From Phaeobacter bryozoorum (lineage in GTDB: Bacteria; Pseudomonadota; Alphaproteobacteria; Rhodobacterales; Rhodobacteraceae), in the NCBI RefSeq assembly GCF_041893525.1, contig NZ_CP169068.1: a DNA stretch of 64,000 bases. The stretch is one strand, 5' to 3'. Positions within the stretch are counted from its first letter, which is position 1. Each line of letters opens with the position of its first letter. The translations under genes and the position numbers were made by a program. The notes under the pieces are model-generated. The model ran no database searches. It saw only the letters and a list, made by a program, of their open reading frames with translations, and had not been told where the DNA came from. Positions 51,485 through 60,396 of this stretch are shown one piece after another.

Positions 51485-52648
51485 TTAATAGGCTTTGCCG
51501 CGGGCGGAGACGGGCCAGAGGGTTTCGACCTTGCCGCCCCGCACGCCGACATACCAATCATGGACGTTGCAGGTCGGGTCACAATGACCTGGCACGAGCC
51601 GGAGCTTGTCATTGACCTTCAGGGCTCCACCGGGATCTGCGACAACGCCATGCTCATCCGAACATTTGAGATATTCGACATCGTCGCGGCCGTAGATAAA
51701 GGGCAACCCACTGTCCACGGACTGGGTCTTGAGGCCTGCATCCACGATGGCCTTGTCGGCCTTGGAGTGGCTCATGACCGTGGTCAGGATGAACAAGGCG
51801 TTCTCCCATTCCCCAGCGTCGATGCGCTTGCCGTCCTTGTCGAGGATGCGGCCATAGTCGGCATCCATGAAGGCGTAGGAGCCACATTGCAATTCGTTGT
51901 AAACACCCGAGTTCGACTCGAAGTAATAAGATCCGGTGCCGCCGCCACCGACGATGTCACACTCCAGGCCTTCGGTTTTCAGCGTGTCGACCGCATCCCT
52001 GACCATGGCCACCGCAACGTCGATCTTCGCCTTGCGCTCGTTATAGTCGTCAAGATGCTGCATCGCGCCCTGATAGGCCTGGACGCCGGCAAATTTCAGA
52101 CCTTCTGCGGCGTCGATGGCCTTGGCGATTTCCACGACATCGCGCGTGCTCGACACGCCACAGCGTCCTGCGCCACAGTCAATTTCGACGAGGCATTCGA
52201 TCTGGGTCCCATGCGTCCTGGCCGCAGCCGAAAGGTCAGCCACATTGTCGATATCATCGACACAACAGATCGCGCGGGCGCCCAGCTTCGGCAGACGCGC
52301 AAGACGGTCGATCTTGGCGGCGTCGCGCACCTGGTTCGATACCAGAATATCCTTGATACCACCCCGGGCGAAGACCTCAGCTTCAGAGACCTTCTGACAG
52401 CAGACACCGCAGGCGCCGCCGAGCTCTTCCTGAAGCTTCTGCACGTCGACCGACTTGTGCATCTTGCCGTGGGTGCGGTGGCGCATACCGTGATCCTTGG
52501 CATAGTCGCCCATCTTCTTGATGTTGCGCTCCAGCGCGTCCAGATCCAGCACAAGGCATGGGGTCTGTATGTCAGCCTCATCCATGCCCGGTTTGGCCGG
52601 GATGTCGTAGCCCACTTCGAATGCGTCGAGATTGGTCATGTCCTTCAT
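51485..52648 (-). CDS. bhcC: beta-hydroxyaspartate aldolase (BhcC)
   Basis: A 387-residue PLP enzyme with an alanine-racemase-like N-terminal domain (TPCLVLDLDALERNIKKM; PLP lysine in HGKMHKS near residue 60) and a D-serine-dehydratase-like C-terminal domain, as in D-threonine aldolases. BhcC condenses glycine and glyoxylate to (2R,3S)-beta-hydroxyaspartate. ATG 52648 follows AGAGGAGCACGGAC; an in-frame start 20 codons upstream would overlap bhcB. Order and spacing match the known bhcABCD operon of Paracoccus. Confidence 0.93.
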   Translation of the reverse strand: MKDMTNLDAFEVGYDIPAKPGMDEADIQTPCLVLDLDALERNIKKMGDYAKDHGMRHRTHGKMHKSVDVQKLQEELGGACGVCCQKVSEAEVFARGGIKDILVSNQVRDAAKIDRLARLPKLGARAICCVDDIDNVADLSAAARTHGTQIECLVEIDCGAGRCGVSSTRDVVEIAKAIDAAEGLKFAGVQAYQGAMQHLDDYNERKAKIDVAVAMVRDAVDTLKTEGLECDIVGGGGTGSYYFESNSGVYNELQCGSYAFMDADYGRILDKDGKRIDAGEWENALFILTTVMSHSKADKAIVDAGLKTQSVDSGLPFIYGRDDVEYLKCSDEHGVVADPGGALKVNDKLRLVPGHCDPTCNVHDWYVGVRGGKVETLWPVSARGKAY

Positions 52649-52689
52649 GTCCGTGCTCCTCTGTCGGGATTTCAGTAAGATGATTGAGA

Positions 52690-53664
52690 TCAGGCGGCGG
52701 TCAGCCACGGCAGCTTGTCGAGGTCGACATTGCCACCGGTTATGATCAGGCCGACGCGCTTGCCCCTGAAAGCCTCCGGGTTCTTGAGAACCGTTGCGAG
52801 CGAAACCGCCGATGATGGCTCCATGACCACCCGCAGGTGCTTCCAGGCCAGCTTCATCGCATCAATGATGTCGTGCTCGGAGGCTGTGTAAATCTCGGAC
52901 ACATGGGTCGAAACGAAGTGCCAGGTCAGGTCCTTGAGCGGCACCAGCAGCCCGTCCGCAATGGTCTTGGGTGCGTCATCGGCAATGATATATCCGGCCT
53001 TGAAGCTGCGAAACGCATCGTCGGCCTGTTCGGGTTCGGCCGCGATCACCTTGGTTTCCGGCGCAAGTGTCGACAGGGTCAGGCAGGTTCCCGAAATCAT
53101 GCCGCCGCCACCGATCGGGGCCACAACCATATCGAGACCACCGGTCTGTTCCATGAATTCTTTCGAGCAGGTCCCCTGGCCAGCGATGACGCGCGGGTCG
53201 TTATAGGGGTGCACGAAGTCACCGCCGGTTTCGCTTTGCACCTTGGCAAAGGTCTCCTCGCGCGAGGTGGTAGAGGGCTCACATTCGGTGATCTTGCCGC
53301 CGTAGCGGCGCACCGTGTCTTTCTTGGCCTGTGGCGCGGTGTGCGGCATGACCACATTGCACGGGATGCCCCGCAACATCGCCGCATAGCTCAGGCAGGA
53401 GGCATGGTTGCCCGAGGAATGCGTCGCAACACCCTTTGCCGCTTGGTCATCATCAAGGCCGAATACGGCGTTCGAGGCACCGCGCACTTTGAAAGCACCC
53501 GGCTCCTGAAAGTTCTCGCACTTGAAAAACAGGTCGCACCCGGCGATCTCGTTCAGGTAATCCGACGTCCGAACCGGTGTACGGCGGATATGTGGCTTGA
53601 TCCGCTCATGCGCGGCCAGCATGTCCTCGAAGGTGGGGATATACATGGGTTGGATATCCTTCAT
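52690..53664 (-). CDS. bhcB: beta-hydroxyaspartate dehydratase (BhcB)
   Basis: A 324-residue fold-type II PLP enzyme of the serine/threonine dehydratase type. The PLP Lys is in AFKVRGASNAVFG, SSGNHASCLSYAA follows, and the phosphate cup is VVAPIGGGGMISG. It dehydrates beta-hydroxyaspartate to iminosuccinate. The start is taken at ATG 53664, which shares one base with the bhcA stop; a GTG at 53667 is an alternative. Confidence 0.93.
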   Translation of the reverse strand: MKDIQPMYIPTFEDMLAAHERIKPHIRRTPVRTSDYLNEIAGCDLFFKCENFQEPGAFKVRGASNAVFGLDDDQAAKGVATHSSGNHASCLSYAAMLRGIPCNVVMPHTAPQAKKDTVRRYGGKITECEPSTTSREETFAKVQSETGGDFVHPYNDPRVIAGQGTCSKEFMEQTGGLDMVVAPIGGGGMISGTCLTLSTLAPETKVIAAEPEQADDAFRSFKAGYIIADDAPKTIADGLLVPLKDLTWHFVSTHVSEIYTASEHDIIDAMKLAWKHLRVVMEPSSAVSLATVLKNPEAFRGKRVGLIITGGNVDLDKLPWLTAA

Positions 53665-54854
53665 CACGCGGCCGCTTTGGCTGCGGTTGCATGGGTGCTG
53701 CGGAAATACTCCTGTGCGGCAGTCACCCCGCTGCCGAGTTGGACCGGATAATCGAGATCGGCCATCGCCATCTCTATGGTGGCAAGACCGGACAGAACCA
53801 TGACGTCGGTCAGGCTGCCCAGATGGCCGATGCGAAAGGCCTTGCCGTTCATCTCGCCGAGCCCAATCCCGAAGGACACGCCGTAGGCGTCAAAGGCGTG
53901 CTCGGTCAGCGCATTGCTGTCGAACCCCTCTGGCACATAGATCGCGCTCACCGTGTCCGAGTAGAGCTCGGGCGATTGGGCGACCAGCTTCAGCCCCCAT
54001 GCCTGAACCGCGCGGCGCACGCCTTCCGCCAGCCGGAAGTGGCGGGCGTAAACATTCTCCAGCCCTTCTTCAAAAAGCATCTTCAGGCTTTCGCCCATGC
54101 CGTAAATCAGCTGCAACGGCGGCGTATAGGGAAATCCGCCTGAGGCGTTGGCCGCCATCATGTCGCGGAAATCAAAGAAGGTACGGGGCAATGTGGCGGT
54201 TGCCATTGCGTCCAGCGCTTTGGGGCTGACACACAGGATGGCCATGCCGGTGGCCAGCATGAAGCCCTTCTGCGACCCGGATACCGCGATATCCACGCCC
54301 CAATCGTCAAAGCGGAACTCCATAGACGCCAGCGAGCTGACGCAATCCACAAACAGCATCGCCGGGTGGCTGGCGGCATCCATCGCCTTGCGAACGCCCG
54401 CGATGTCCGACCGCACGCCGGTCGCTGTCTCGTTGTGGGTGACCAGAACGGCCTTGATCTTATGGTCCTTGTCTGCGCTCAGCACGGCTTCGAATTTCTC
54501 GGCGGGCGCACCGCTACCCCAGGCGCATTCGATGATCTGAACATCCAGACCATGACGCTGGCACAGGTCGATCCAGCGGTGGCTGAACATGCCGTAGCGC
54601 GCCACGAGAACCGTATCGCCGGGGCTGAGGGTATTTGTGACAGAGGCCTCCCAGCCACCGGTCCCGCTTGCGGGAAAGGTGATGATCTTGCCATTGGTCG
54701 AACCAAACACTTTCTTTGTGCCCTCCAGAACCGGTGCAAACGTGCTGACAAAATCCGGAGCGCGGTGGTCCCGCGTCTGAACATGCATCGCCGACAAGAG
54801 CCTCTCGGGAATGTTGGTGGGGCCTGGAATAAAGACTGGATTTTGATCTGACAT
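53664..54854 (-). CDS. bhcA: aspartate-glyoxylate aminotransferase (BhcA)
   Basis: A 396-residue class V aminotransferase (serine-glyoxylate type). The PLP lysine is in AVSGSQKGFML near residue 195; FVDCVSSLASMEFRFDDWGVD contains the Asp contacting the pyridine nitrogen. BhcA makes glycine from glyoxylate using aspartate as donor, the entry step of the beta-hydroxyaspartate cycle. ATG 54854 is preferred (GGAG eight bases upstream); GTG 54857 is possible. First gene of bhcABCD, divergent from bhcR. Confidence 0.92.
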   Translation of the reverse strand: MSDQNPVFIPGPTNIPERLLSAMHVQTRDHRAPDFVSTFAPVLEGTKKVFGSTNGKIITFPASGTGGWEASVTNTLSPGDTVLVARYGMFSHRWIDLCQRHGLDVQIIECAWGSGAPAEKFEAVLSADKDHKIKAVLVTHNETATGVRSDIAGVRKAMDAASHPAMLFVDCVSSLASMEFRFDDWGVDIAVSGSQKGFMLATGMAILCVSPKALDAMATATLPRTFFDFRDMMAANASGGFPYTPPLQLIYGMGESLKMLFEEGLENVYARHFRLAEGVRRAVQAWGLKLVAQSPELYSDTVSAIYVPEGFDSNALTEHAFDAYGVSFGIGLGEMNGKAFRIGHLGSLTDVMVLSGLATIEMAMADLDYPVQLGSGVTAAQEYFRSTHATAAKAAA

Positions 54855-54915
54855 CACTCAATTCTCCGCTTTGGTAAGTTATTATTACCAGTTCGAAGAC
54901 GTGCTGCAATTTTCT

Positions 54916-54930
54916 TGAAAAAGATTTTCA
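54916..54930. promoter_or_regulatory. candidate BhcR operator 1 (TGAAAA-N3-TTTTCA)
   Basis: A perfect 6-bp inverted repeat with a 3-base spacer, 62 bp upstream of bhcA. The same pattern recurs at 55005-55019, 89 bp away, in an unusually AT-rich divergent region. Confidence 0.6.
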
Positions 54931-55004
54931 GTATTGAAGAATATTCACTTAGTCACTGATATTGATGAATTTTACATTTTTCATATCCCGACCCCTGTTC
55001 TTCT

Positions 55005-55019
55005 TGAAAATATTTTTCA
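55005..55019. promoter_or_regulatory. candidate BhcR operator 2 (TGAAAA-N3-TTTTCA)
   Basis: The second copy lies 40 bp upstream of bhcR. Both copies share the longer context TTCTTGAAAA. IclR regulators often bind paired palindromes of this size. Confidence 0.6.
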
Positions 55020-55058
55020 CTTCGATACCTTTGAGGCATCGCGAGGTATGAGCCAGGA

Positions 55059-55889
55059 ATGACGATGCAAAAACAGAAACGGTCCCGTGGCAGACCGAAG
55101 TCACAATTCACCGAAAGCAGTGCAGGCACGCTTCAGTCTTTGGATCGTGCCCTTGGTGTGCTGACAGCCATTGCACGCGCGGATCGTCTGACGCTGACGG
55201 ATTTGTCGTTGACCGTCGGCGTTCCCACAGCCACGACCCATCGCATTCTGATGACCCTGCAAAAGCACAACTTCGTCACCTTCGATGAAGACCGCCAGGA
55301 CTGGCTCATAGGGATCGAGGCCTTTCGCACCGGCTCGTCCTTTCTGAAACGTCGAAACCTTGCCGAGATCGGGCGCCCCGTCATGCAGCTGCTTATGGAG
55401 CAGACCGGGGAGACTGCGAATCTGGCGGTGCCCGCCGCCGCGGAGGTTGTCTTTATCGGGCAGGTCGAAACACATAATCCGATCCGCGCGTTCTTCCCGC
55501 CGAGCACGCGCACGGCCATGCATGCCTCCGGCGCCGGTAAGGCCATTCTGTCACAGCTGTCAGAAGAGAAAGTCACCCAGTTGCTGACAAAAGCGGGCCT
55601 GCAGCAGTTCACAGCCAATACCCATACCAGCCCGAAATCCCTGTTCGAGGATCTTTCGCAGATCCGCGCGCGTGGCTGGTCCTTTGACAGCGAAGAGCGC
55701 TACGAAGGCATGTCGTGCATCGGCAGCGCGATCTTTGATGAATTCGGCAAACCCTGTGCCGGTGTGTCAATTTCAGGCCCAAGCATCAGGTTTGATGACG
55801 CGCATGTTGCACAGTTCGGCGCAGCGGTGTCCAAGGCCGCCGCCGAAATTACCCTCAGGAGCGGTGGGGTTATCCCGGAGCAGATCTGA
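55059..55889 (+). CDS. bhcR: IclR-family regulator BhcR
   Basis: A 276-residue IclR protein. A basic N terminus (KQKRSRGRPKSQ) is followed by the winged helix (about 25-85; LSLTVGVPTATTHRILMTLQKHN) and the GAF-like effector domain with MHASGAGKAILSQL and the C-terminal SCIGSAIFDEFGKPCAGVSISGP. In Paracoccus BhcR regulates the bhc operon with glyoxylate as effector. ATG 55065 has better Shine-Dalgarno spacing (AGGA, six bases) than 55059, so the protein may start two residues later. Confidence 0.9.
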   Translation: MTMQKQKRSRGRPKSQFTESSAGTLQSLDRALGVLTAIARADRLTLTDLSLTVGVPTATTHRILMTLQKHNFVTFDEDRQDWLIGIEAFRTGSSFLKRRNLAEIGRPVMQLLMEQTGETANLAVPAAAEVVFIGQVETHNPIRAFFPPSTRTAMHASGAGKAILSQLSEEKVTQLLTKAGLQQFTANTHTSPKSLFEDLSQIRARGWSFDSEERYEGMSCIGSAIFDEFGKPCAGVSISGPSIRFDDAHVAQFGAAVSKAAAEITLRSGGVIPEQI

Positions 55890-56044
55890 TCCGGATGAGT
55901 GCAGCGCCGGTTGCGATGGGCTCTCTGCCCAGCTCTCTTGCCGCGCACCTCACCAATCAGCGCGATGCGCAGCAACACGAACCTCTGCCAGAACCCAACT
56001 TGGCGGGGGCTACCGACGCACCGGCCGCACCCCCGTCACCCCTG

Positions 56045-57598
56045 TCACCCCGTGTCGCCGCCCCGGCGGACGGAGCGTTTCAGGTCGCCGAGGCGCACCG
56101 CCCCGATGATCTGGCCGACGCCGAAATAGACCACCGCGCCCAGCACGATCAGGCCCAGCAGTGCGAGGTAGCGCCAGCTGGGCAGGTAGAACAGCCAGCC
56201 AAAGCTCTGTACCACGCCGAATAGCGCCAGCCCCATGATGGCGGAGGCCGCCAGGATGCGCAGGCTCCGGTCATAGAAGCGCTGATCGAACCGCGCGACC
56301 TCTCCCATGCGGCGGGCCCCCAGCCACAGGCAGGCGACCATCGCCCAGCCCGCCACCGTCGCCGCGATGGCGGGGGCGATCCAGCCCAGATAGGGTTTCA
56401 GACCAAAGGCAAGAGCGGCATTGATGACCATCGCCACCAGCGCATAGCGAAATGGCGAACGGGTGTCCTCGCGGGCAAAGAACAGCGGTTGCAGCACTTT
56501 TTGCAGCACAAATGCCGGCAGGCCCGCGCCGTAGATCGCCACCGCCAGCGCAATGGCGGCCACATCCTCGGCCCCGGTGGCGCCACGCTCATAAAGGACC
56601 GACACCAGCACAACAGGCACCGCCAGAAACGCCGCAGTCGAGGGCAGGGTCAGCAATAGCGAAAATTCCCCGGCACGGGAAAACGCATCGCGCCCGCCCG
56701 CATCGTCCCCCGCCCGCAGACGGCGCGACAGATCCGGCAGCAGCACGATGCCAATCGCAATCCCCACCACCCCCAGCGGCAGCTGATAGAGGCGATCTGC
56801 CACAAACAGCCAGCTCACCGCGTTTTCAATGTCAGAGGCCACCTGCTGGCCGACCACCAGATTGATCTGCGTGACCCCCATCGCCAGCGCTGCCGGCAGC
56901 GCCACACGGACGAGCTTCTTCATGCGCGGGGTCCAGTGCGGCAGGCCGGGGCGCAAGCGGATACCGGTCCGGCTGGCGGCGATCCACACCAGCGCCAGCT
57001 GTGCAACCCCTGCAACCGGAATGGTCCAGACCAGCCAGGTGATCACCTCGCCCCCCAGCACCGCGCCCGCCACCATGGCCGCGCAGGCAAAGATATTGAG
57101 CAAGACAGGCGCCGCCGCCGCCGCCGCAAAACGACCGGTGGCATTCAGCACGCCGGAAAACAGCGCCGCCAGCGACATGAACAGAATATAGGGAAAGACG
57201 ATCTGCCCGTAGCCCACCGCCAGATCAAACCGCGCATCGCCAACAAAACCGCCCGCCGTGGCCCAGACCAGGGCCGGCATGAACACCATGCCAATCCCCA
57301 CCAGCAGCAGCACGGTCACCGCCAGCAGGTTAAACGCCTCCTGCGCAAACCCCTGCGGATCCTCGCCGCTCTCCAGTCGCTTGGCAAACATCGGCACAAA
57401 AGCCGCGTTGAACGCGCCCTCGGCAAAGAAGCGGCGGAACATGTTCGGCAGCCGGAAAGCGGCCACAAAGGCATCCATCAACGGACCCGGCCCGATATAG
57501 GCGGTGATCAGGATTTCACGCAGAAACCCCAGGATGCGGCTTGCCAGCGTCCAGAATCCGACGGTGAGAAAGCCCGACAGCAGTTTGATCGGCTTCAT
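56045..57598 (-). CDS. murJ: lipid II flippase MurJ (MviN)
   Basis: A 517-residue protein with about 14 hydrophobic helices, the MurJ/MviN size. The N-terminal segment TLASRILGFLREILITAYIGPGPLMDAFVAAFRLPN and RRFFAEGAFNAAFVPMF carry the conserved Arg and Asp/Glu of the central cavity. It flips lipid II to the periplasm for peptidoglycan synthesis. Its ATG overlaps the glnD stop by 4 bases, as is common for this pair. Confidence 0.95.
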   Translation of the reverse strand: MKPIKLLSGFLTVGFWTLASRILGFLREILITAYIGPGPLMDAFVAAFRLPNMFRRFFAEGAFNAAFVPMFAKRLESGEDPQGFAQEAFNLLAVTVLLLVGIGMVFMPALVWATAGGFVGDARFDLAVGYGQIVFPYILFMSLAALFSGVLNATGRFAAAAAAPVLLNIFACAAMVAGAVLGGEVITWLVWTIPVAGVAQLALVWIAASRTGIRLRPGLPHWTPRMKKLVRVALPAALAMGVTQINLVVGQQVASDIENAVSWLFVADRLYQLPLGVVGIAIGIVLLPDLSRRLRAGDDAGGRDAFSRAGEFSLLLTLPSTAAFLAVPVVLVSVLYERGATGAEDVAAIALAVAIYGAGLPAFVLQKVLQPLFFAREDTRSPFRYALVAMVINAALAFGLKPYLGWIAPAIAATVAGWAMVACLWLGARRMGEVARFDQRFYDRSLRILAASAIMGLALFGVVQSFGWLFYLPSWRYLALLGLIVLGAVVYFGVGQIIGAVRLGDLKRSVRRGGDTG

Positions 57599-60396
57599 GA
57601 TCCGGCCCGCTTTGCCCCTTCGGCGATGGCGTTGCGCAGCTTGGCCTCCAGCGATTTCTGTTTGGATTCGGAGTAGTATTTCAACCCGAACATATCCTTC
57701 ACATAAAACGCATCGACCACCTGCTCGCCATAGGTCGCGATGATCGCATTGGCGATATAGATATTGGCCCCCGCCAGTGTGCGCGCCAGATCATAGAGCA
57801 GACCGGGGCGGTCGCGGGTGTCGACCTCGATGATCGTGTAGATCTCCGAGCCATCATTATCAAAGGTGATATGCGTCGGCACGTTAAACGCCCGCTCGCG
57901 CTTCTTGATCTTGTCGCGCGATTTCAGCGCCTCGCCGGTGATCACCTCGCCCTTCAGGGTCTTGTGGATCATCTCGCGCAGACGCGGCAGCCGGGCGGCC
58001 TCATAGGGGTGACCTTCGGAATCCTGGATCCAGAAGGCATCCGTCACATAGCCGTCCTTGGTGGTATAGGACCGCGCATCCACCACATTCGCGCCCACCA
58101 GTGCCAGCGCGCCGGCAATCCGGGCAAAGATGCCGGGGTGATCGGCCATCGAGAAACAGGCGCGGGTGGCGTCGCGATCCTCATCGGGGTGCAGGCGGAT
58201 GATCACCCCACCCGGGTCGTCCAGATCGGTCAGTTCGCGCAGCATCTCGGCAAAATCAATATGGGCCGTCACATGCAGCCCCTGCCAGTAGGGGTCATAG
58301 TGGCGGGCGGTCTCGATCTTCAGATCGGCCTTGGGCCAGTCGGGCAGGGCGGCGCGCAGGGCCTTCTTGGCCTCGGTGCCGCGATGGGCGCGGTTCAGCG
58401 CCTCCACGCCATTCTCCAGCGCCTCGCGGGTCTGGTTATAAAGCGCCCGCAGCAGCGCGGCCTTCCAGTTGTTCCAGGTATCCGGCCCGACGCCGCGAAT
58501 GTCGCAGACCGTCAGCAGCAGCAGCAGGTCCAGCCGCTTGATCGTCTTTACCGCTTTGGCAAAGCCGCGCACCGTGCGCGGATCGGCAATATCGCGTTTC
58601 TGCGCCATATCCGACATCAGCAGGTGATAGCGCACCAGCCATTCAACGGTTTCGCTTTCGCTTTTGTTGAGACCAAGTCGGGGCGCCACACGCCGGGCAA
58701 TCTGCGCCCCCAGGATCGAATGATCCTGCTCGCGCCCCTTGCCGATATCATGCAGCAGCATGGCGACCATCAGCACCTTGCGATTGACCCCCTTGCGGAT
58801 CACGGTGGAGGACAGCGGCAGCTCGTCCTCCAGCTCGCCCCGCTCGATGGCGGCAAAGTTGGAGATCACCTGAATGGTGTGCTCATCCACCGTGTAGGAG
58901 TGATACATATTGAACTGCATCATCGCCACGATCGGCTCGAATTCGGGCACAAAGGCGCTGAGCACCCCCAGTTCGTTCATCCGCCGCAGCGCGCGTTCCG
59001 GGTTGCCGTGTTTCAGCAGCAGATCCAGAAAAATCCGCCGCGCTTCCTTGTCGTTGCGCATCTCGTCGTCGACCAGATGCAGGCTGGCCGTGACCAGCCG
59101 CATGGCATCCGGGTGGATCAGCATCCCCGTCCGCAGCGCCTCCTCAAAGATCCGCAACAGGTTCAGCTTATCCGCGCAGAAGGCTTCGGGATCAGAGACA
59201 TCCAACCGGTTGTGCACCACCACATAGCCGGGTTTGACCCTCGGGCGACGGCGGAAAATCCGCTCCAGCAGCGGCTCGCTCTTCTGATGGGTGGCTTCCA
59301 GTTTGGTGAGAAAGATCCGGGTCACGTCACCCACCTTGGTGGCGTGGCGGAAATACTCCTGCATGAAGACCTCGACGGCGCGGCGACCAGCCCGATCCTC
59401 ATAGCCCATACGGGCGGCGACCTCGACCTGTAGGTCGAAACTCAACTGCTCGGTGGCGCGTTTGGTCAGCAGATGCAGATGCGCCCGCACTGCCCAGAGG
59501 AAATTCTCCGCCTTGGCAAAGGAATCCAGCTCTTCCGGGCTGAACAGCCCCATCGGCACCAGTTCGGCGACATCCTGCACCTGGTACAGGTATTTGGCGA
59601 TCCAATAGAGCGATTGCAGGTCGCGCAGCCCGCCTTTGCCTTCCTTGACGTTGGGTTCCACCACATAGCGTTCGCCCTGTTTCAGGTGGCGCGCATCGCG
59701 CTCGGCCAGCTTGGCCTCGACGAAATCGCGGGCGTCCTTGGAAAACAGCTCCGCATTGAGCCGCCTATCCAGATCAGCCGCCAGCCCGGCATCGCCATCC
59801 AGAAACCGCTGTTCCAGCATGGCGGTGCGAATGGTGAAATCCTCGCCCCCCAGACGGATGCAGTCACGGATGGTGCGGCTCGAATGGCCCACCTTCAGGC
59901 GCAGATCCCACAGGATATAGAGCATGGATTCAATCGCGCTCTCGGCCCAGGCGGTGATCTTGTAGGGGGTGAGGAACAGCAGATCCACATCGGACTGCGG
60001 TGCCATTTCACCGCGGCCATAGCCGCCAACGGCAATCACCGCGATCCGCTCGCCCTGGGTCGGGTTGGCCAGCGGATGCAGCAGACTGGTGGCTGTGAAA
60101 TAGGCGGCAGTAACCAGCCCATCGGTCAGATAGACATAAGACCGGGTCAGCGCCCGCGCCGCAAAGGGCTCCTCGGCAAAGGCCTCGGCGATGGCGGCGC
60201 GCCCGGCCAGATTGGCCTCGCGCAGGATTTTCACAACGCCAGCGCGCAGCTCCGCCGCCGAGCAATCCCGCGACAGGGCGGTGATGGCGGCGCGCACGGC
60301 AACGGCGTCAAAAATTTTGCCGGGGTCGCAGATCAGCGGCCCCAGCAAGGGTGGCAGATGGACGGTGTCCGGCAGTGCTGGATCAGAATCCGGCAC
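57595..60396 (-). CDS. glnD: PII uridylyltransferase / uridylyl-removing enzyme
   Basis: A 933-residue GlnD. The nucleotidyltransferase motif is GGYGRGEMAPQSDVDLLFL (about 115-133), the HD hydrolase motif is LLHDIGKGREQDHS (about 485), and two C-terminal ACT domains follow (DHPGIFARIAGALALVGANVVDA; TRDRPGLLYDLARTLAGANI). It senses glutamine and modifies PII proteins. No ATG is available before the first domain, so GTG 60396, inside the end of the lipoprotein gene, is the best start; it gives the family's usual length. Confidence 0.95.
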   Translation of the reverse strand: MPDSDPALPDTVHLPPLLGPLICDPGKIFDAVAVRAAITALSRDCSAAELRAGVVKILREANLAGRAAIAEAFAEEPFAARALTRSYVYLTDGLVTAAYFTATSLLHPLANPTQGERIAVIAVGGYGRGEMAPQSDVDLLFLTPYKITAWAESAIESMLYILWDLRLKVGHSSRTIRDCIRLGGEDFTIRTAMLEQRFLDGDAGLAADLDRRLNAELFSKDARDFVEAKLAERDARHLKQGERYVVEPNVKEGKGGLRDLQSLYWIAKYLYQVQDVAELVPMGLFSPEELDSFAKAENFLWAVRAHLHLLTKRATEQLSFDLQVEVAARMGYEDRAGRRAVEVFMQEYFRHATKVGDVTRIFLTKLEATHQKSEPLLERIFRRRPRVKPGYVVVHNRLDVSDPEAFCADKLNLLRIFEEALRTGMLIHPDAMRLVTASLHLVDDEMRNDKEARRIFLDLLLKHGNPERALRRMNELGVLSAFVPEFEPIVAMMQFNMYHSYTVDEHTIQVISNFAAIERGELEDELPLSSTVIRKGVNRKVLMVAMLLHDIGKGREQDHSILGAQIARRVAPRLGLNKSESETVEWLVRYHLLMSDMAQKRDIADPRTVRGFAKAVKTIKRLDLLLLLTVCDIRGVGPDTWNNWKAALLRALYNQTREALENGVEALNRAHRGTEAKKALRAALPDWPKADLKIETARHYDPYWQGLHVTAHIDFAEMLRELTDLDDPGGVIIRLHPDEDRDATRACFSMADHPGIFARIAGALALVGANVVDARSYTTKDGYVTDAFWIQDSEGHPYEAARLPRLREMIHKTLKGEVITGEALKSRDKIKKRERAFNVPTHITFDNDGSEIYTIIEVDTRDRPGLLYDLARTLAGANIYIANAIIATYGEQVVDAFYVKDMFGLKYYSESKQKSLEAKLRNAIAEGAKRAGS

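Noticed and set aside
51467..52678. 403-codon plus-strand open frame
   Set aside because: It is antisense to bhcC, whose PLP motifs and length fit the family.
57871..59433. 520-codon plus-strand open frame
   Set aside because: It lies wholly opposite glnD, which has three recognisable domain types; the opposite reading shows none.
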